A stretch of DNA of 64,000 nucleotides from Bacteroidales bacterium (GTDB lineage: Bacteria > Bacteroidota > Bacteroidia > Bacteroidales > P3). Of the stretch, positions 16,966-24,184 are shown one piece after another. Numbering within the stretch: position 1 is the stretch's first letter; each line of letters starts with the position of its first letter. Location: NCBI GenBank assembly GCA_009785425.1, contig WQWI01000007.1:1-64000 (forward strand), in the 5' to 3' direction. The translations under genes and the position numbers were made by a program. A model generated the notes under the pieces. It saw only the letters and a program-made list of their open reading frames with translations. It was not told the origin of the DNA and searched no databases.

Positions 16966-18198
16966 ATGACAAAAAAAATACTTCTAATAGTCGCTTTAAT
17001 TTGTACGGCAACGCTATCTTTCGGACAGATATTCTCCAGCGTAAGAACCGCTCCAACCGGCGATGTTTTGGGACTTCCGATTATTCGATTGAACAGCAAC
17101 GACCAACTGCATGTTTCGTTCGACGAAATTACACCGGACATTGTACGCACGTTGGAATACCGCTTTGTGCTTGCCAATGCAGATTGGACGCCGTCCGATC
17201 TGCGACCCATTCAATACATTACGGGAATAAATCGTTTTCAAATTGACGACATCAGCTTTTCAATAAATACTATTGCGGAATACACGCACTACCGGTTTTC
17301 ATTTCCGGACGAACGCACACGCTTCTTGGTTTCCGGAAACTTTAAGTGCGAAATTTTTGATGCAAGCGATCCCGAAACCGTGCTGTTGACGATTCATTTT
17401 TTTGTTACAGAAGAAGCCGTTACAATCAACGCAAACGTCATACCACCTCGGCGTGTAGAACTTCGCCGAACGCATCAACAGCTCGAATTTGAAGTTACTC
17501 CACGTGGTTTCGATATCAGTCAACCTCATCGAAATCTCACGGTACTAGTTCAGCAAAACCAACGAACGGATAATGTCCGCCGAGTTCAACTGCAACATAT
17601 TTCCGGAAGAACGCTAAGGTTTGCAGATTCCGAAAACTTGATATTCGAGGGAGGCAATGAATTTCGAAATTTCGACACGCAGTTTTTGAGTTTTAACGGG
17701 CGTGGCGTTGGAAATATCACAACGCTGTACGATCATTATTTCGTCCAACTTATACCCGACCGAAGCCGTGCGACCGGGTCGTTTCTCAACAATGGTGACA
17801 TCAACGGACGATATGTCGTGCGTGCCGATCGACGACAAAATCCGGATATAGAATCCGAATATACGCTTGTGGAATTTTCGTTATTTTCACCTTTCTTAGG
17901 CGAACAGAGGACTGTACATGTGTTTGGCGAATTGACGAATTGGGCGATTGGTGAAAGCTCTCGAATGGAATACGATTTCGTAAATAATCGTTATGTGAAA
18001 CGCTTGTTTTTGAAGCAAGGTTGGTACGATTATCAATATGTTGTGTTCGATAATCGTACGCAAACTGTTGATATTACACATTTTGAAGGTAGTCATCAAC
18101 CTACGCGAAATAATTATACAATTTATGTGTATTATCGTGGAATTTCCGATCGTCATGATCGACTAATTGGTGTTACTACGGTCAGAGCCAATGAATGA
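16966..18198 (+). CDS. type IX secretion system plug protein (DUF5103)
   Basis: 410 residues with signal peptide (1-20, ending LSFGQ). The N-terminal region (DVLGLPIIRLNSNDQLHVSF, then FDEITPDIVRTLEYRFVLANADW and LRPIQYITG) matches DUF5103. This family is known as the plug that closes the periplasmic face of the SprA translocon in the type IX secretion system. It fits with the two T9SS-sorted proteins in this window. It overlaps the following ECF sigma gene by 8 bases (ATGAATGA), implying translational coupling. I see no clear promoter of its own: it starts four bases after the restriction-modification gene, so transcription may come from that gene or from a site within its 3' end. Confidence 0.85.
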   Translation: MTKKILLIVALICTATLSFGQIFSSVRTAPTGDVLGLPIIRLNSNDQLHVSFDEITPDIVRTLEYRFVLANADWTPSDLRPIQYITGINRFQIDDISFSINTIAEYTHYRFSFPDERTRFLVSGNFKCEIFDASDPETVLLTIHFFVTEEAVTINANVIPPRRVELRRTHQQLEFEVTPRGFDISQPHRNLTVLVQQNQRTDNVRRVQLQHISGRTLRFADSENLIFEGGNEFRNFDTQFLSFNGRGVGNITTLYDHYFVQLIPDRSRATGSFLNNGDINGRYVVRADRRQNPDIESEYTLVEFSLFSPFLGEQRTVHVFGELTNWAIGESSRMEYDFVNNRYVKRLFLKQGWYDYQYVVFDNRTQTVDITHFEGSHQPTRNNYTIYVYYRGISDRHDRLIGVTTVRANE

Positions 18199-18730
18199 GG
18201 ACGTTTTGATACAACAACTTCGCTGTGAAAACAGTCGAAATTTTGCGTTCCGGCAACTCATGCAGCAGGAACAAGAAAAAACATACCGTTTGATTCGTCG
18301 AATGGTTATCGATCATGATGATGCTAACGATTTAACGCAAGCCACATTCATCAAAGTATTTGAAAAAATCAATGAATTTGAAGGAAAATCGAAACTCTCA
18401 ACGTGGATTTATCGTATTGCAGTGAATGAAACGCTAAATTTTTTGAGACACAAACGCCGAAAATTGTTTGTCCCGATTGTAGATGTGGAGCGACAGTTAT
18501 CGAACAAAATTGATACCGGTTCCAACTTTACCGGCGATGAAATCGAAAAAAAGTTGCAAAAAGCCATTTTGACACTTCCCGAAAAACAGCGCTTAGTTTT
18601 CAATATGCGTTATTACGAAAGCGTTAAATACGAAGAGATGAGCGAGATACTGGGTACCTCCGTAGGTGCGTTAAAAGCGTCTTATCACATTGCTGAAGAA
18701 AAAGTTGAAAGAATTTTGAAGTCTGATTAA
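18191..18730 (+). CDS. ECF-family RNA polymerase sigma factor
   Basis: 179 residues from the ATG at 18191. Region 2 (DDANDLTQATFIKVFEKI, then KLSTWIYRIAVNETLNFLR) and region 4 (LPEKQRLVFNMRYYE, then YEEMSEILGTSVGALKASY) are both complete, as in extracytoplasmic-function sigma-70 factors. The open frame continues upstream, but the start chosen overlaps the plug gene stop by 8 bases, a typical coupled arrangement. A membrane protein with the profile of an anti-sigma factor follows. In Porphyromonas an ECF factor (SigP) controls T9SS genes; a similar role here is inferred from position only. Confidence 0.93.
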   Translation: MNEDVLIQQLRCENSRNFAFRQLMQQEQEKTYRLIRRMVIDHDDANDLTQATFIKVFEKINEFEGKSKLSTWIYRIAVNETLNFLRHKRRKLFVPIVDVERQLSNKIDTGSNFTGDEIEKKLQKAILTLPEKQRLVFNMRYYESVKYEEMSEILGTSVGALKASYHIAEEKVERILKSD

Positions 18731-18758
18731 ACCTTTGATAATTTCAAACGTCAAACCA

Positions 18759-19214
18759 ATGAAAAACGAAACAAAAATGAGCACATCGCTATCAAATATG
18801 CCACGAAAAAACGCGTTTAACGTGCCGAACGGGTACTTTGAAGAACTACCGACGGCGGTGTTGGCAAAATGTTCGGTTTCAAAAGTAAAAAAAGAACATT
18901 TTCTTGTGTCGAAACCTCTGTGGTGGAGTGTTGCGGCTTGTGGTCTTCTGCTTTTGGGTATTTGGTTTGTTGTACCGAACACAGCACCGTCGTCGAGTTC
19001 TTTGTTGGCAGAACACGACTTTTATGTTGCGGAAATTTGGAGCGATTATTTGGCTCAGCGTGTCTGTCCGTTCATAATAGAAGAAGAGTTGTTTGCTTCA
19101 AATATAGAGTTTACACCGTTTTGGGAAGAATTTACACCGGAAGAGCTTTGGGCTTATGACGACTTTTTAACCTATGCCGAATTTTACCTTTTCTACGATT
19201 TTTATGATTACTAA
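18759..19214 (+). CDS. probable anti-sigma-like single-pass membrane protein
   Basis: 151 residues. The N-terminal cytoplasmic part contains MPRKNAFNVPNGYFEELPTA, a motif frequent in Bacteroidota proteins encoded right after ECF sigma factors. One transmembrane helix follows (SVAACGLLLLGIWFVVP), then an acidic, aromatic-rich periplasmic tail (about 90 residues, rich in E, F, Y and D). I find no catalytic motif. Position directly after the sigma gene (28 bases) and topology suggest that it holds or releases the sigma factor. The in-frame TTG at 18735 is less likely than the ATG at 18759. Confidence 0.7.
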   Translation: MKNETKMSTSLSNMPRKNAFNVPNGYFEELPTAVLAKCSVSKVKKEHFLVSKPLWWSVAACGLLLLGIWFVVPNTAPSSSSLLAEHDFYVAEIWSDYLAQRVCPFIIEEELFASNIEFTPFWEEFTPEELWAYDDFLTYAEFYLFYDFYDY

Positions 19215-19226
19215 AAACACAAAACC

Positions 19227-19781
19227 ATGAAAAAAATCACATTCATTTGTTTAGTCGGTTTTTTGACTTTCTTTGGATATTCTAAAAAACTTTATGCTGC
19301 TGACGAAGTACAGCAACAAGCACAGCAAGTACAACAACAAGACCGAGACCAAGATCGTGAGGCTTTTAGACAAAGAGTCCAAGCACAGCGAATAGCCTTT
19401 TTCACAGAACGATTGGCGCTTACACCGGAAGAAGCCGAAAGATTTTGGCCGCTGTACAACACATTTCAAAGAGAACGTGAACAATTGATCAGCGAATTCA
19501 ACCGAAAAACACGAGTGCGCGGAGCATCGGGCGAAAGAGCAGTATTTGATGTTTCGAACTTATCGGATGAAGAGGTTCAAAGATTGGTGGACAACAGAGC
19601 CAAACAAATTGATTTGGAAAGAAGATTTCACGATGATTTGACCAAATTATTTTCGCCTCAGCGTGTGCTGGCGTTTTATGATGCAGAACGTAGCTTTCAG
19701 CGGGAGCTCGTTGATGCAAGGACTAGAGTAAGAGTAACAACGATAGACACAAGAAGAGGTCAAGGAGGGCGTGAACGCTAA
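19227..19781 (+). CDS. periplasmic helical protein, LTxxQ/Spy-like
   Basis: 184 residues with a signal peptide (cleavage about residue 24, KLYAADE). The mature protein is very rich in Gln, Arg and Glu and is helical: FFTERLALTPEEAERFWPLY resembles the LTxxQ motif of Spy/CpxP-type proteins, and NTFQREREQLISEFNRKTR is coiled-coil-like. Bacteroidota ECF sigma operons often end with such a protein, which may monitor envelope stress. It is the last gene of the plug / sigma / anti-sigma-like operon (12-base gap). Confidence 0.75.
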   Translation: MKKITFICLVGFLTFFGYSKKLYAADEVQQQAQQVQQQDRDQDREAFRQRVQAQRIAFFTERLALTPEEAERFWPLYNTFQREREQLISEFNRKTRVRGASGERAVFDVSNLSDEEVQRLVDNRAKQIDLERRFHDDLTKLFSPQRVLAFYDAERSFQRELVDARTRVRVTTIDTRRGQGGRER

Positions 19782-19860
19782 CGTCATTAGCGAACTGCAA
19801 AGCAGTGAAGCAATCCATAAAACAATAGATTGCTTCGCTTCGCTCGCAATGACGGCTATA
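19782..19860. repeat. dispersed repeat (GAAGCAATC type) between convergent genes
   Basis: GAAGCAATC and GATTGCTTC form a stem across about 12 bases, followed by GCTTCGCTCGCAATGACG. This is the widely seen intergenic repeat built of CATTGCGAGCGAAGC and GAAGCAATC words. Its CGCAATGAC end is similar to the GGAATGAC ends of family A. It lies between two converging stop codons and may also act as a terminator. Confidence 0.6.
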
Positions 19861-19864
19861 GTTT

Positions 19865-20518
19865 TTAAATTTTCATTACACACATCAACCCATCCCGAAA
19901 CGGCAACAAAACGTTTTGGGATTTTTTGTCATTCTGCACCAAGTCATTGAACGTTTGAAGTGCGATAACTTCTTTATCTTTGCTGTTCTCGTTTGTGACG
20001 GCTCCGCTCCAAAGTGCGTTGTCGGCAATCAAAACACCGCCTTTTTTGAGTTTGGGCATCAACAATTCGTAGTAAAGCGGATAATTTATTTTGTCAGCAT
20101 CCAAGAATATCAATTCGAAGAAATCATTTTCAAACTTTGGAATTTCGCTTTTTGCTTCGCTGATGATTAGCGTGATACGTTCTTTAAGTCCGGATTTTTC
20201 AATATATTTGCGAATGATTTCCTCTTGTTCGGGATTGACCTCAATCGTATAAAGGTGAGACTTTTCATCTGTTCCATACAGCATCGAGAGTGCGGAATAG
20301 CCTGTAAAAGTACCGACTTCTAAAATATTTTCAGGCTTCAGCATTCGGCAGATCAAATTCAAAAACTGTCCTTGTAATTTCCCCGAGAGCATTCTTGGAT
20401 TGATAGATTTTACGCAGGTTTCGCGTTCCAACTCTTGTAAGATTTTTGGCAAATCCGAAGTGTGGGTATCGGCGTACTCGCTGATAGAGGCAGGTGTTAT
20501 GTTTTGAAATTCGGACAT
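19865..20518 (-). CDS. SAM-dependent O-methyltransferase, family 3 (COMT-like)
   Basis: 217 residues, usual for the family. The SAM-binding motif is ILEVGTFTGYSALSMLYG, and the acidic residue that binds the ribose is in LYTIEVNPEQ. FFELIFLDADKINYPLYYELL carries the metal-binding Asp of class I catechol-type enzymes, and LIADNALWSGAV is the matching second site. It should methylate a small catechol-like or phenolic substrate in the cytosol; the substrate is unknown. It lies downstream of a tRNA-Leu gene on the same strand with no separate promoter that I can see, so it may depend on read-through past the palindrome at 20531-20558. Confidence 0.9.
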   Translation of the reverse strand: MSEFQNITPASISEYADTHTSDLPKILQELERETCVKSINPRMLSGKLQGQFLNLICRMLKPENILEVGTFTGYSALSMLYGTDEKSHLYTIEVNPEQEEIIRKYIEKSGLKERITLIISEAKSEIPKFENDFFELIFLDADKINYPLYYELLMPKLKKGGVLIADNALWSGAVTNENSKDKEVIALQTFNDLVQNDKKSQNVLLPFRDGLMCVMKI

Positions 20519-20530
20519 ATCAGATACAAT

Positions 20531-20558
20531 GTAGGGGCGGAAAATTTTCCGCCCCTAC
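20531..20558. repeat. family C palindrome (GTAGGGGCGG type)
   Basis: GTAGGGGCGGAAAA followed by TTTTCCGCCCCTAC is a perfect 28-base palindrome. The outer GTAGGGGCG arms are shared with the copies at 24010, 36377 and 41630, but the centre differs. It lies between the tRNA-Leu gene and the methyltransferase start. Confidence 0.7.
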
Positions 20559-20566
20559 GTGTTTTG

Positions 20567-20650
20567 TACCCGGAGCCGGGGTCGAACCGGCACATGTTTA
20601 ACCATACTGGTGTTTGAGACCAGCGCGTCTACCAATTCCGCCATCCGGGC
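20567..20650 (-). tRNA. tRNA-Leu (anticodon CAA)
   Basis: On the minus strand the sequence folds as a class II tRNA of 84 bases. The acceptor is GCCCGGA/TCCGGGT. The D-arm region is TGGCGGAATTGGTAGACGCG. The anticodon stem CTGGT/ACCAG has loop CTCAAAC (anticodon CAA, reading UUG). The variable arm is extended and contains ATG..CAT, and the T-arm is GCCGG-TTCGACC-CCGGC. The discriminator base is A. CCA is not encoded directly (the next bases are CAA). Confidence 0.95.
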
Positions 20651-20671
20651 TTTTCCCTAAAAAAGGGACTG

Positions 20672-20679
20672 CAAAGATA
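20672..20679 (-). promoter_or_regulatory. -7 box of the tRNA-Leu gene
   Basis: CAAAGATA on plus is TATCTTTG on minus, 21 bases upstream of the tRNA 5' end. Confidence 0.6.
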
Positions 20680-20766
20680 CAAAAAAATATTGACACGGCA
20701 AAATTTTGACTAAAAAAAAACAATAACAACGCCTTTTATGATGACCAATCGTTGAAAAGTTTGCTT

Positions 20767-22170
20767 TTATCCGAACCTTCCCAAAAACAAGGTTACGCAG
20801 ATAAAGTAAATCGTAAGAGCTACAATGTCTTTTATTGTCGTAATAATAGGGGCAGATCCAGCTGCTTGGTCAAGGTTCATTCTTATGAGTATGTAGGGGA
20901 CTAAATAGCCGAGCAAAGATGCTGTTGTCATGGAAATCACCATCGCAACACCCACGGCAAGTCCTAAAGTCGGTATATTATTCGGCATTCCTTGCCAAAG
21001 CCATGCGACAGTTCCTGCTAATACCCCGACCAATACTCCAATACTTAATCCTACACCTACATTTTTTAGGAAAGGCTTGGCGAATTCATTTATTTTGATG
21101 TGTCCTAACACAAAACCACGAATAAAAATAGTTGATGATTGTGTTCCGATGTTTCCTCCCATTCCCATAACCATCGGGATAAACACTGCGACACCAACAA
21201 TTGCTTCAAGCGTTGACTCAAAACTGTCGATTACAAGCCCGGATACCATTCCAAGAGCTAACGTTATAAGCAGAATAGGCAATCGAACTTTTAAAATTTC
21301 CCAAAGGCTTCCATGGATCAGAACCTCGCTTCTGTCGGACTCATTGTTTGAAATTCCGGCTAAACCTGCATGGTCTAAGATGTCTTCTGTGGCTTCATCG
21401 ACAAGGATGTCAACAGCGTCATCAATTGTAACAATTCCTACAAGTCGCCCTTCTCTATCTACAACCGGAATCGCCAAAAGGTCTAATTCTCGCAAAATAT
21501 GAGCAACCTCTTCTTGGTCGGTGTCAGTGGATACACTTATTGCATTCTTGGACATTATATCCCCAACAAGTGTGTTGCCATCTGTTTTACCGATAGTTTT
21601 ACCGCCCTTTGCAATCAGCAAGCCTTTTAGGGTGAGCACACCTTCAAGTTTTCTAAAGGAATCTGTTACAAATAACGTATAAATGGTTTCCTTGTCTTCT
21701 GCCTGTAAACTTACTCTTTCCAAGGCTTGCTCCACAGTCATTTCCTTGTTTAGAGAAATATATTCCGTGGTCATTATACGACCTGCGGTTTCCGGTTCGT
21801 AACCCATCAAGATATTTGTAACAGCACGTTCTTCGGGAGACAATGAAGCTATAAGTTTTTTCGCTACAGTGGCAGGAAGTTCGTCCAAAAGTTTTACTCT
21901 ATCGTCAGGTGCCATTTCGTTGACAAGTTCTATTGCACGTTCCCCGGTAAACGAACGTAGCAAATTCTGCTGTTCGTCTGTGTCAAGTTCCTCGAATATT
22001 GATAAAGCCTTATCTTTGGTAAGTAGTCTGAATGCGATTACTTGGGCTTCATCCGATAGATCGTAAAATGCATCGAGAAACTCTAACTCCTCCACATTTG
22101 CAAGCGTATTTTTAAGCCCAAGCATATCTTTGTTGGAGATGTGATCAAGTATTTTCTCGTGTAGTGTCAT
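20767..22170 (-). CDS. mgtE: MgtE-family magnesium transporter
   Basis: 467 residues. The order is the MgtE N-domain (1-130, superhelical: LDAFYDLSDEAQVIAFRLL, LDELPATVAKKLIASLSPEE), a tandem CBS-domain pair (about 135-260: AGRIMTTEYISLNKEMTVE and VGDIMSKNAISVSTDTDQ), and five membrane helices (about 285-467) with PMVMGMGGNIGTQSSTI near the pore and TASLLGYLVPYILIR. The N and CBS domains sense cytosolic Mg2+ and close the channel. It has its own promoter on the minus strand. Confidence 0.96.
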   Translation of the reverse strand: MTLHEKILDHISNKDMLGLKNTLANVEELEFLDAFYDLSDEAQVIAFRLLTKDKALSIFEELDTDEQQNLLRSFTGERAIELVNEMAPDDRVKLLDELPATVAKKLIASLSPEERAVTNILMGYEPETAGRIMTTEYISLNKEMTVEQALERVSLQAEDKETIYTLFVTDSFRKLEGVLTLKGLLIAKGGKTIGKTDGNTLVGDIMSKNAISVSTDTDQEEVAHILRELDLLAIPVVDREGRLVGIVTIDDAVDILVDEATEDILDHAGLAGISNNESDRSEVLIHGSLWEILKVRLPILLITLALGMVSGLVIDSFESTLEAIVGVAVFIPMVMGMGGNIGTQSSTIFIRGFVLGHIKINEFAKPFLKNVGVGLSIGVLVGVLAGTVAWLWQGMPNNIPTLGLAVGVAMVISMTTASLLGYLVPYILIRMNLDQAAGSAPIITTIKDIVALTIYFICVTLFLGRFG

Positions 22171-22222
22171 TGGATTTCCACATTTAGTAAAAAATCATAG
22201 CTGCGTACGATTTTTTAGGTTG

Positions 22223-22230
22223 CAAAGATA
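22223..22230 (-). promoter_or_regulatory. -7 box of the mgtE promoter
   Basis: CAAAGATA on plus (TATCTTTG on minus), about 52 bases upstream of the mgtE start codon. No riboswitch-like structure is evident in the short leader. Confidence 0.6.
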
Positions 22231-22283
22231 CGATTTTTTTTCAGAAATGACAAAATAAATTTGCAAAATTTAAAAAAATGTTG

Positions 22284-22291
22284 TAACTTTG
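22284..22291 (+). promoter_or_regulatory. strong orphan plus-strand promoter
   Basis: -7 box TAACTTTG with TTTG at 22260-22263, a 20-base spacing that fits the Bacteroidota -33/-7 consensus. No protein gene lies downstream on this strand before a terminator. Confidence 0.55.
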
Positions 22292-22294
22292 TGA

Positions 22295-22390
22295 TGTTGA
22301 AAGAGGGAGCATCTCTTTTGTAAAATTGGCAATGCGTGACCTACTGTCAATATCCGAAAAAAAGTCTGAAATTTTTCAGACTTTTTTCCG
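22295..22390 (+). ncRNA. candidate small RNA, about 95 nt
   Basis: A consensus promoter (22260-22291) is followed about 70 bases later by an intrinsic-terminator-like hairpin with a T-run (22358-22387). Between them there is only a nine-codon open frame (starting ATGTTGAAAGAGGGAGC). The unit is convergent with, and at its end antisense to, the last codons of the PBECR-like gene. It could be a small RNA, a leader-peptide transcript or an antisense regulator. No known RNA family is recognised. Confidence 0.4.
22358..22387. terminator. bidirectional intrinsic terminator
   Basis: AAAAAAGTCTGAA and TTCAGACTTTTTT form a 13-bp stem with a 4-base loop. It has A-runs and T-runs on both sides, so it can terminate in both directions. 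It overlaps the stop codon of the minus-strand gene at 22376. Confidence 0.65.
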
Positions 22391-22798
22391 TAAATCAAAG
22401 GTCGTCAATAAAAATGTTTTGTTTTTCCCATTCCACTTTTGAGCGATAACAACACGAAACATTTTGTTTGATAAGATTATTTTTTTCTCATTCGACCTTT
22501 TTATATCAAACAGTCCATATTCTATGGCTAATGGAATAAAGTCGTCAACCTCAAATCCTAATTGCTTAATTTCATCGCCGTGTTTTTCGATAATGTGTTT
22601 TAGGCCATATCCGTTGTTTGTGTTTGGATTATGTTCGCCCCAAACAAGATCAATATAACCAACATCTTTTCGATAAAAAGCTTTTGTACATTCGCCGTTT
22701 TCTACTTTTTTCAAGTGTTTAATGGCATCTTTTGGTTTGTTTTTGAACTGTGTGTAAATTTGACCAAATTCGCCGATTTGTTGCATGACAGTTTTCAT
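22376..22798 (-). CDS. small PBECR/EndoU-like nuclease-fold protein (putative)
   Basis: 140 residues. The block DVGYIDLVWGEHNPNTNNGY followed by GLKHIIEKHGDEIK, a mid-region acidic helix and a C-terminal MFRVVIAQKWNGKNKTFLLT strand resembles the phage-type Barnase-EndoU-ColicinE5-RelE-like (PBECR) nuclease domains, which share the (G)LxHIIxKH signature. These are usually parts of phage or conjugative-element polyproteins; here the domain stands alone. The lysine-rich N-terminus (KHLKKVENGECTKAFYRK) resembles a linker. It has no signal peptide. An RNase toxin role is possible but unproven, and I see no adjacent antitoxin. The assignment is from motif recall. Confidence 0.6.
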   Translation of the reverse strand: MKTVMQQIGEFGQIYTQFKNKPKDAIKHLKKVENGECTKAFYRKDVGYIDLVWGEHNPNTNNGYGLKHIIEKHGDEIKQLGFEVDDFIPLAIEYGLFDIKRSNEKKIILSNKMFRVVIAQKWNGKNKTFLLTTFDLRKKV

Positions 22799-22960
22799 AA
22801 TTTCTGACTTTTTTGTTAATAGCCGGGCGTATGCGATATGCCCTTACCCTATATAACGCAAAAATCCAGTTTTTCGTATAAAAAATTCCTTAAAAAATGT
22901 TAAATTGTTGAAAACTTCCGGATTTTGTTAATAAACCCTCGCTATTTCAGAATTTTTTCG

Positions 22961-22968
22961 TATCTTCG
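22961..22968 (+). promoter_or_regulatory. -7-like box of the FISUMP lipoprotein gene
   Basis: TATCTTCG, one base off the TAnnTTTG consensus, 31 bases before the ATG at 23000. Confidence 0.5.
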
Positions 22969-22999
22969 CATTTCTTTTCACAAGCCAAAAATCAAACTC

Positions 23000-23899
23000 A
23001 TGAAAAACTTTTTCACATTTTTAATTTCTGCAATTTTACTGTTAACCGTTGCTTCTTGCAACAATAACAACAACGATTCTGTTTCTGCTACAGGCGTAAC
23101 TCTACAGGATTCAGCCACTTTGTTTTTGGGTAATACGGTTCGTTTGAACGCTATTGTTTTGCCTGAAAATACTACTAACAAAACTGTAACTTGGTCAAGT
23201 ACTGACCCTGCTGTTGCTACTGTTTCTAATGGTACTGTAACCTCTGTAACAGCCGGTATAACAAACATTATTGCTACTACTCAAGATGGTAATTTTACTG
23301 ATACCGCTGTTGTAACTGTTGGAGCATTTTCTTGTAATTCTAACACTCCTGGTTGGGGCGAGAGCCTTGGCACTGTAACTCGTGGTACACAGGAGTGGAT
23401 TATTGAGGGGCATGGGATTTCTCAAATTTGGTCTGATGCTGTAACTGCTACGGCTTGTGTTAATAGAACGACTGAATTTAGAGGGGGTACAACCGATAAT
23501 TTCAATGCTGATTGTCGTTCAAATCCTGATCTTCCGGGTGATTTCTTTTCTTGGTGTGCTGTTGTGCGTTTTGCTGATCAACTTTGTCCTTATCCTTGGC
23601 GTGTTCCCACTACTCAAGACTTCCGTGATTTAGATATTGCTATGGGTAGTAACGGAAATTCACGAACGGATTTGGCTTTTGTTAATGCAAATTACATTAC
23701 TCGTTGGGGTGGTCGTTTTGGTGGCTTCAGCCGTTCAGGCGGTACGCTTTGGCATCAGGGCGTCTGGGGCCTCTACTGGGCTCAGTCAGAGCACGATGCT
23801 ACGGTCGGACGTAACTTGACCTTCGGCATGAATGGTGTCGTCGGCCCTCAGAGTTGGGGCCTCAAGGACATCAGTGCTCCCGTGCGTTGTGTCCGCTAG
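23000..23899 (+). CDS. lipoprotein with BIG2 domain and C-terminal FISUMP domain; candidate DGR target
   Basis: 299 residues. Lipoprotein signal (1-20, LTVASC, Cys20). A bacterial Ig-like group 2 domain (about 27-110) carries LPENTTNKTVTWSSTDPAVA. The C-terminal two-thirds match the FISUMP (Fib_succ_major) domain, a C-type-lectin-like fold: CPYPWRVPTTQDFRDLD, then WGLYWAQSE, LTFGMNGVV and the terminal VRCVR. The last about 160 bases (from about 23737) are clearly more GC-rich, with codons ending in C and G, than the AT-rich rest of the gene. The WGxYWxxSE...LxF...VRCVR arrangement is that of variable regions of diversity-generating retroelements. It is probably a surface or periplasmic binding protein. 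The ATG at 23000 is chosen for its signal peptide. Confidence 0.85.
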   Translation: MKNFFTFLISAILLLTVASCNNNNNDSVSATGVTLQDSATLFLGNTVRLNAIVLPENTTNKTVTWSSTDPAVATVSNGTVTSVTAGITNIIATTQDGNFTDTAVVTVGAFSCNSNTPGWGESLGTVTRGTQEWIIEGHGISQIWSDAVTATACVNRTTEFRGGTTDNFNADCRSNPDLPGDFFSWCAVVRFADQLCPYPWRVPTTQDFRDLDIAMGSNGNSRTDLAFVNANYITRWGGRFGGFSRSGGTLWHQGVWGLYWAQSEHDATVGRNLTFGMNGVVGPQSWGLKDISAPVRCVR

Positions 23900-23926
23900 G
23901 AACTTCGATTTTTGAATTTTGATATT

Positions 23927-23956
23927 GCCTCGTGGCGTGCGTAGCTGACACGAGGC
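23927..23956. other. hairpin just downstream of the FISUMP gene
   Basis: GCCTCGTG pairs with CACGAGGC around a 14-base loop, 28 bases after the stop. It may be a terminator-like structure, or the hairpin that often follows DGR variable regions. Confidence 0.45.
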
Positions 23957-23968
23957 GGCTGTAAAATT

Positions 23969-24037
23969 GTAGGGGTATGCCCAACCCCTACAAAAGGGTG
24001 CGTATAACCGTAGGGGCGAGGCATGCCTCGCCCCTAC
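23969..24037. repeat. two tandem family C palindromes
   Basis: First GTAGGGGT-ATGCCCA-ACCCCTAC (23969-23991), then the perfect 28-base palindrome GTAGGGGCGAGGCATG / CCTCGCCCCTAC core (24010-24037). The second is identical to the copy at 36377-36404. The rest of the 285-bp gap up to ftsZ shows nothing more than the ftsZ promoter. Confidence 0.75.
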
Positions 24038-24163
24038 AAATAACCAAAAGTGGAAAACAGTTCAGTCGTTACACTCCATAAATGTTTGAATGCATCTACG
24101 AAATTAACAACCCATAGTGAATAAAATCCTTGAACAACTATACCTATCTCTGTTTTTTTTTGC

Positions 24164-24171
24164 TAACTTTG
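24164..24171 (+). promoter_or_regulatory. -7 box of the ftsZ promoter
   Basis: TAACTTTG, 13 bases before the ftsZ ATG; the predicted leader is about 10 nt. Confidence 0.6.
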
Positions 24172-24184
24172 CACAAATAAAACT

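Noticed and set aside
22820-22845. GGGCGTAT-GCG-ATATGCCC hairpin before the FISUMP gene
   Set aside because: A short 8-bp stem with no T-run and no clear upstream transcript; too little to call a terminator or riboswitch.
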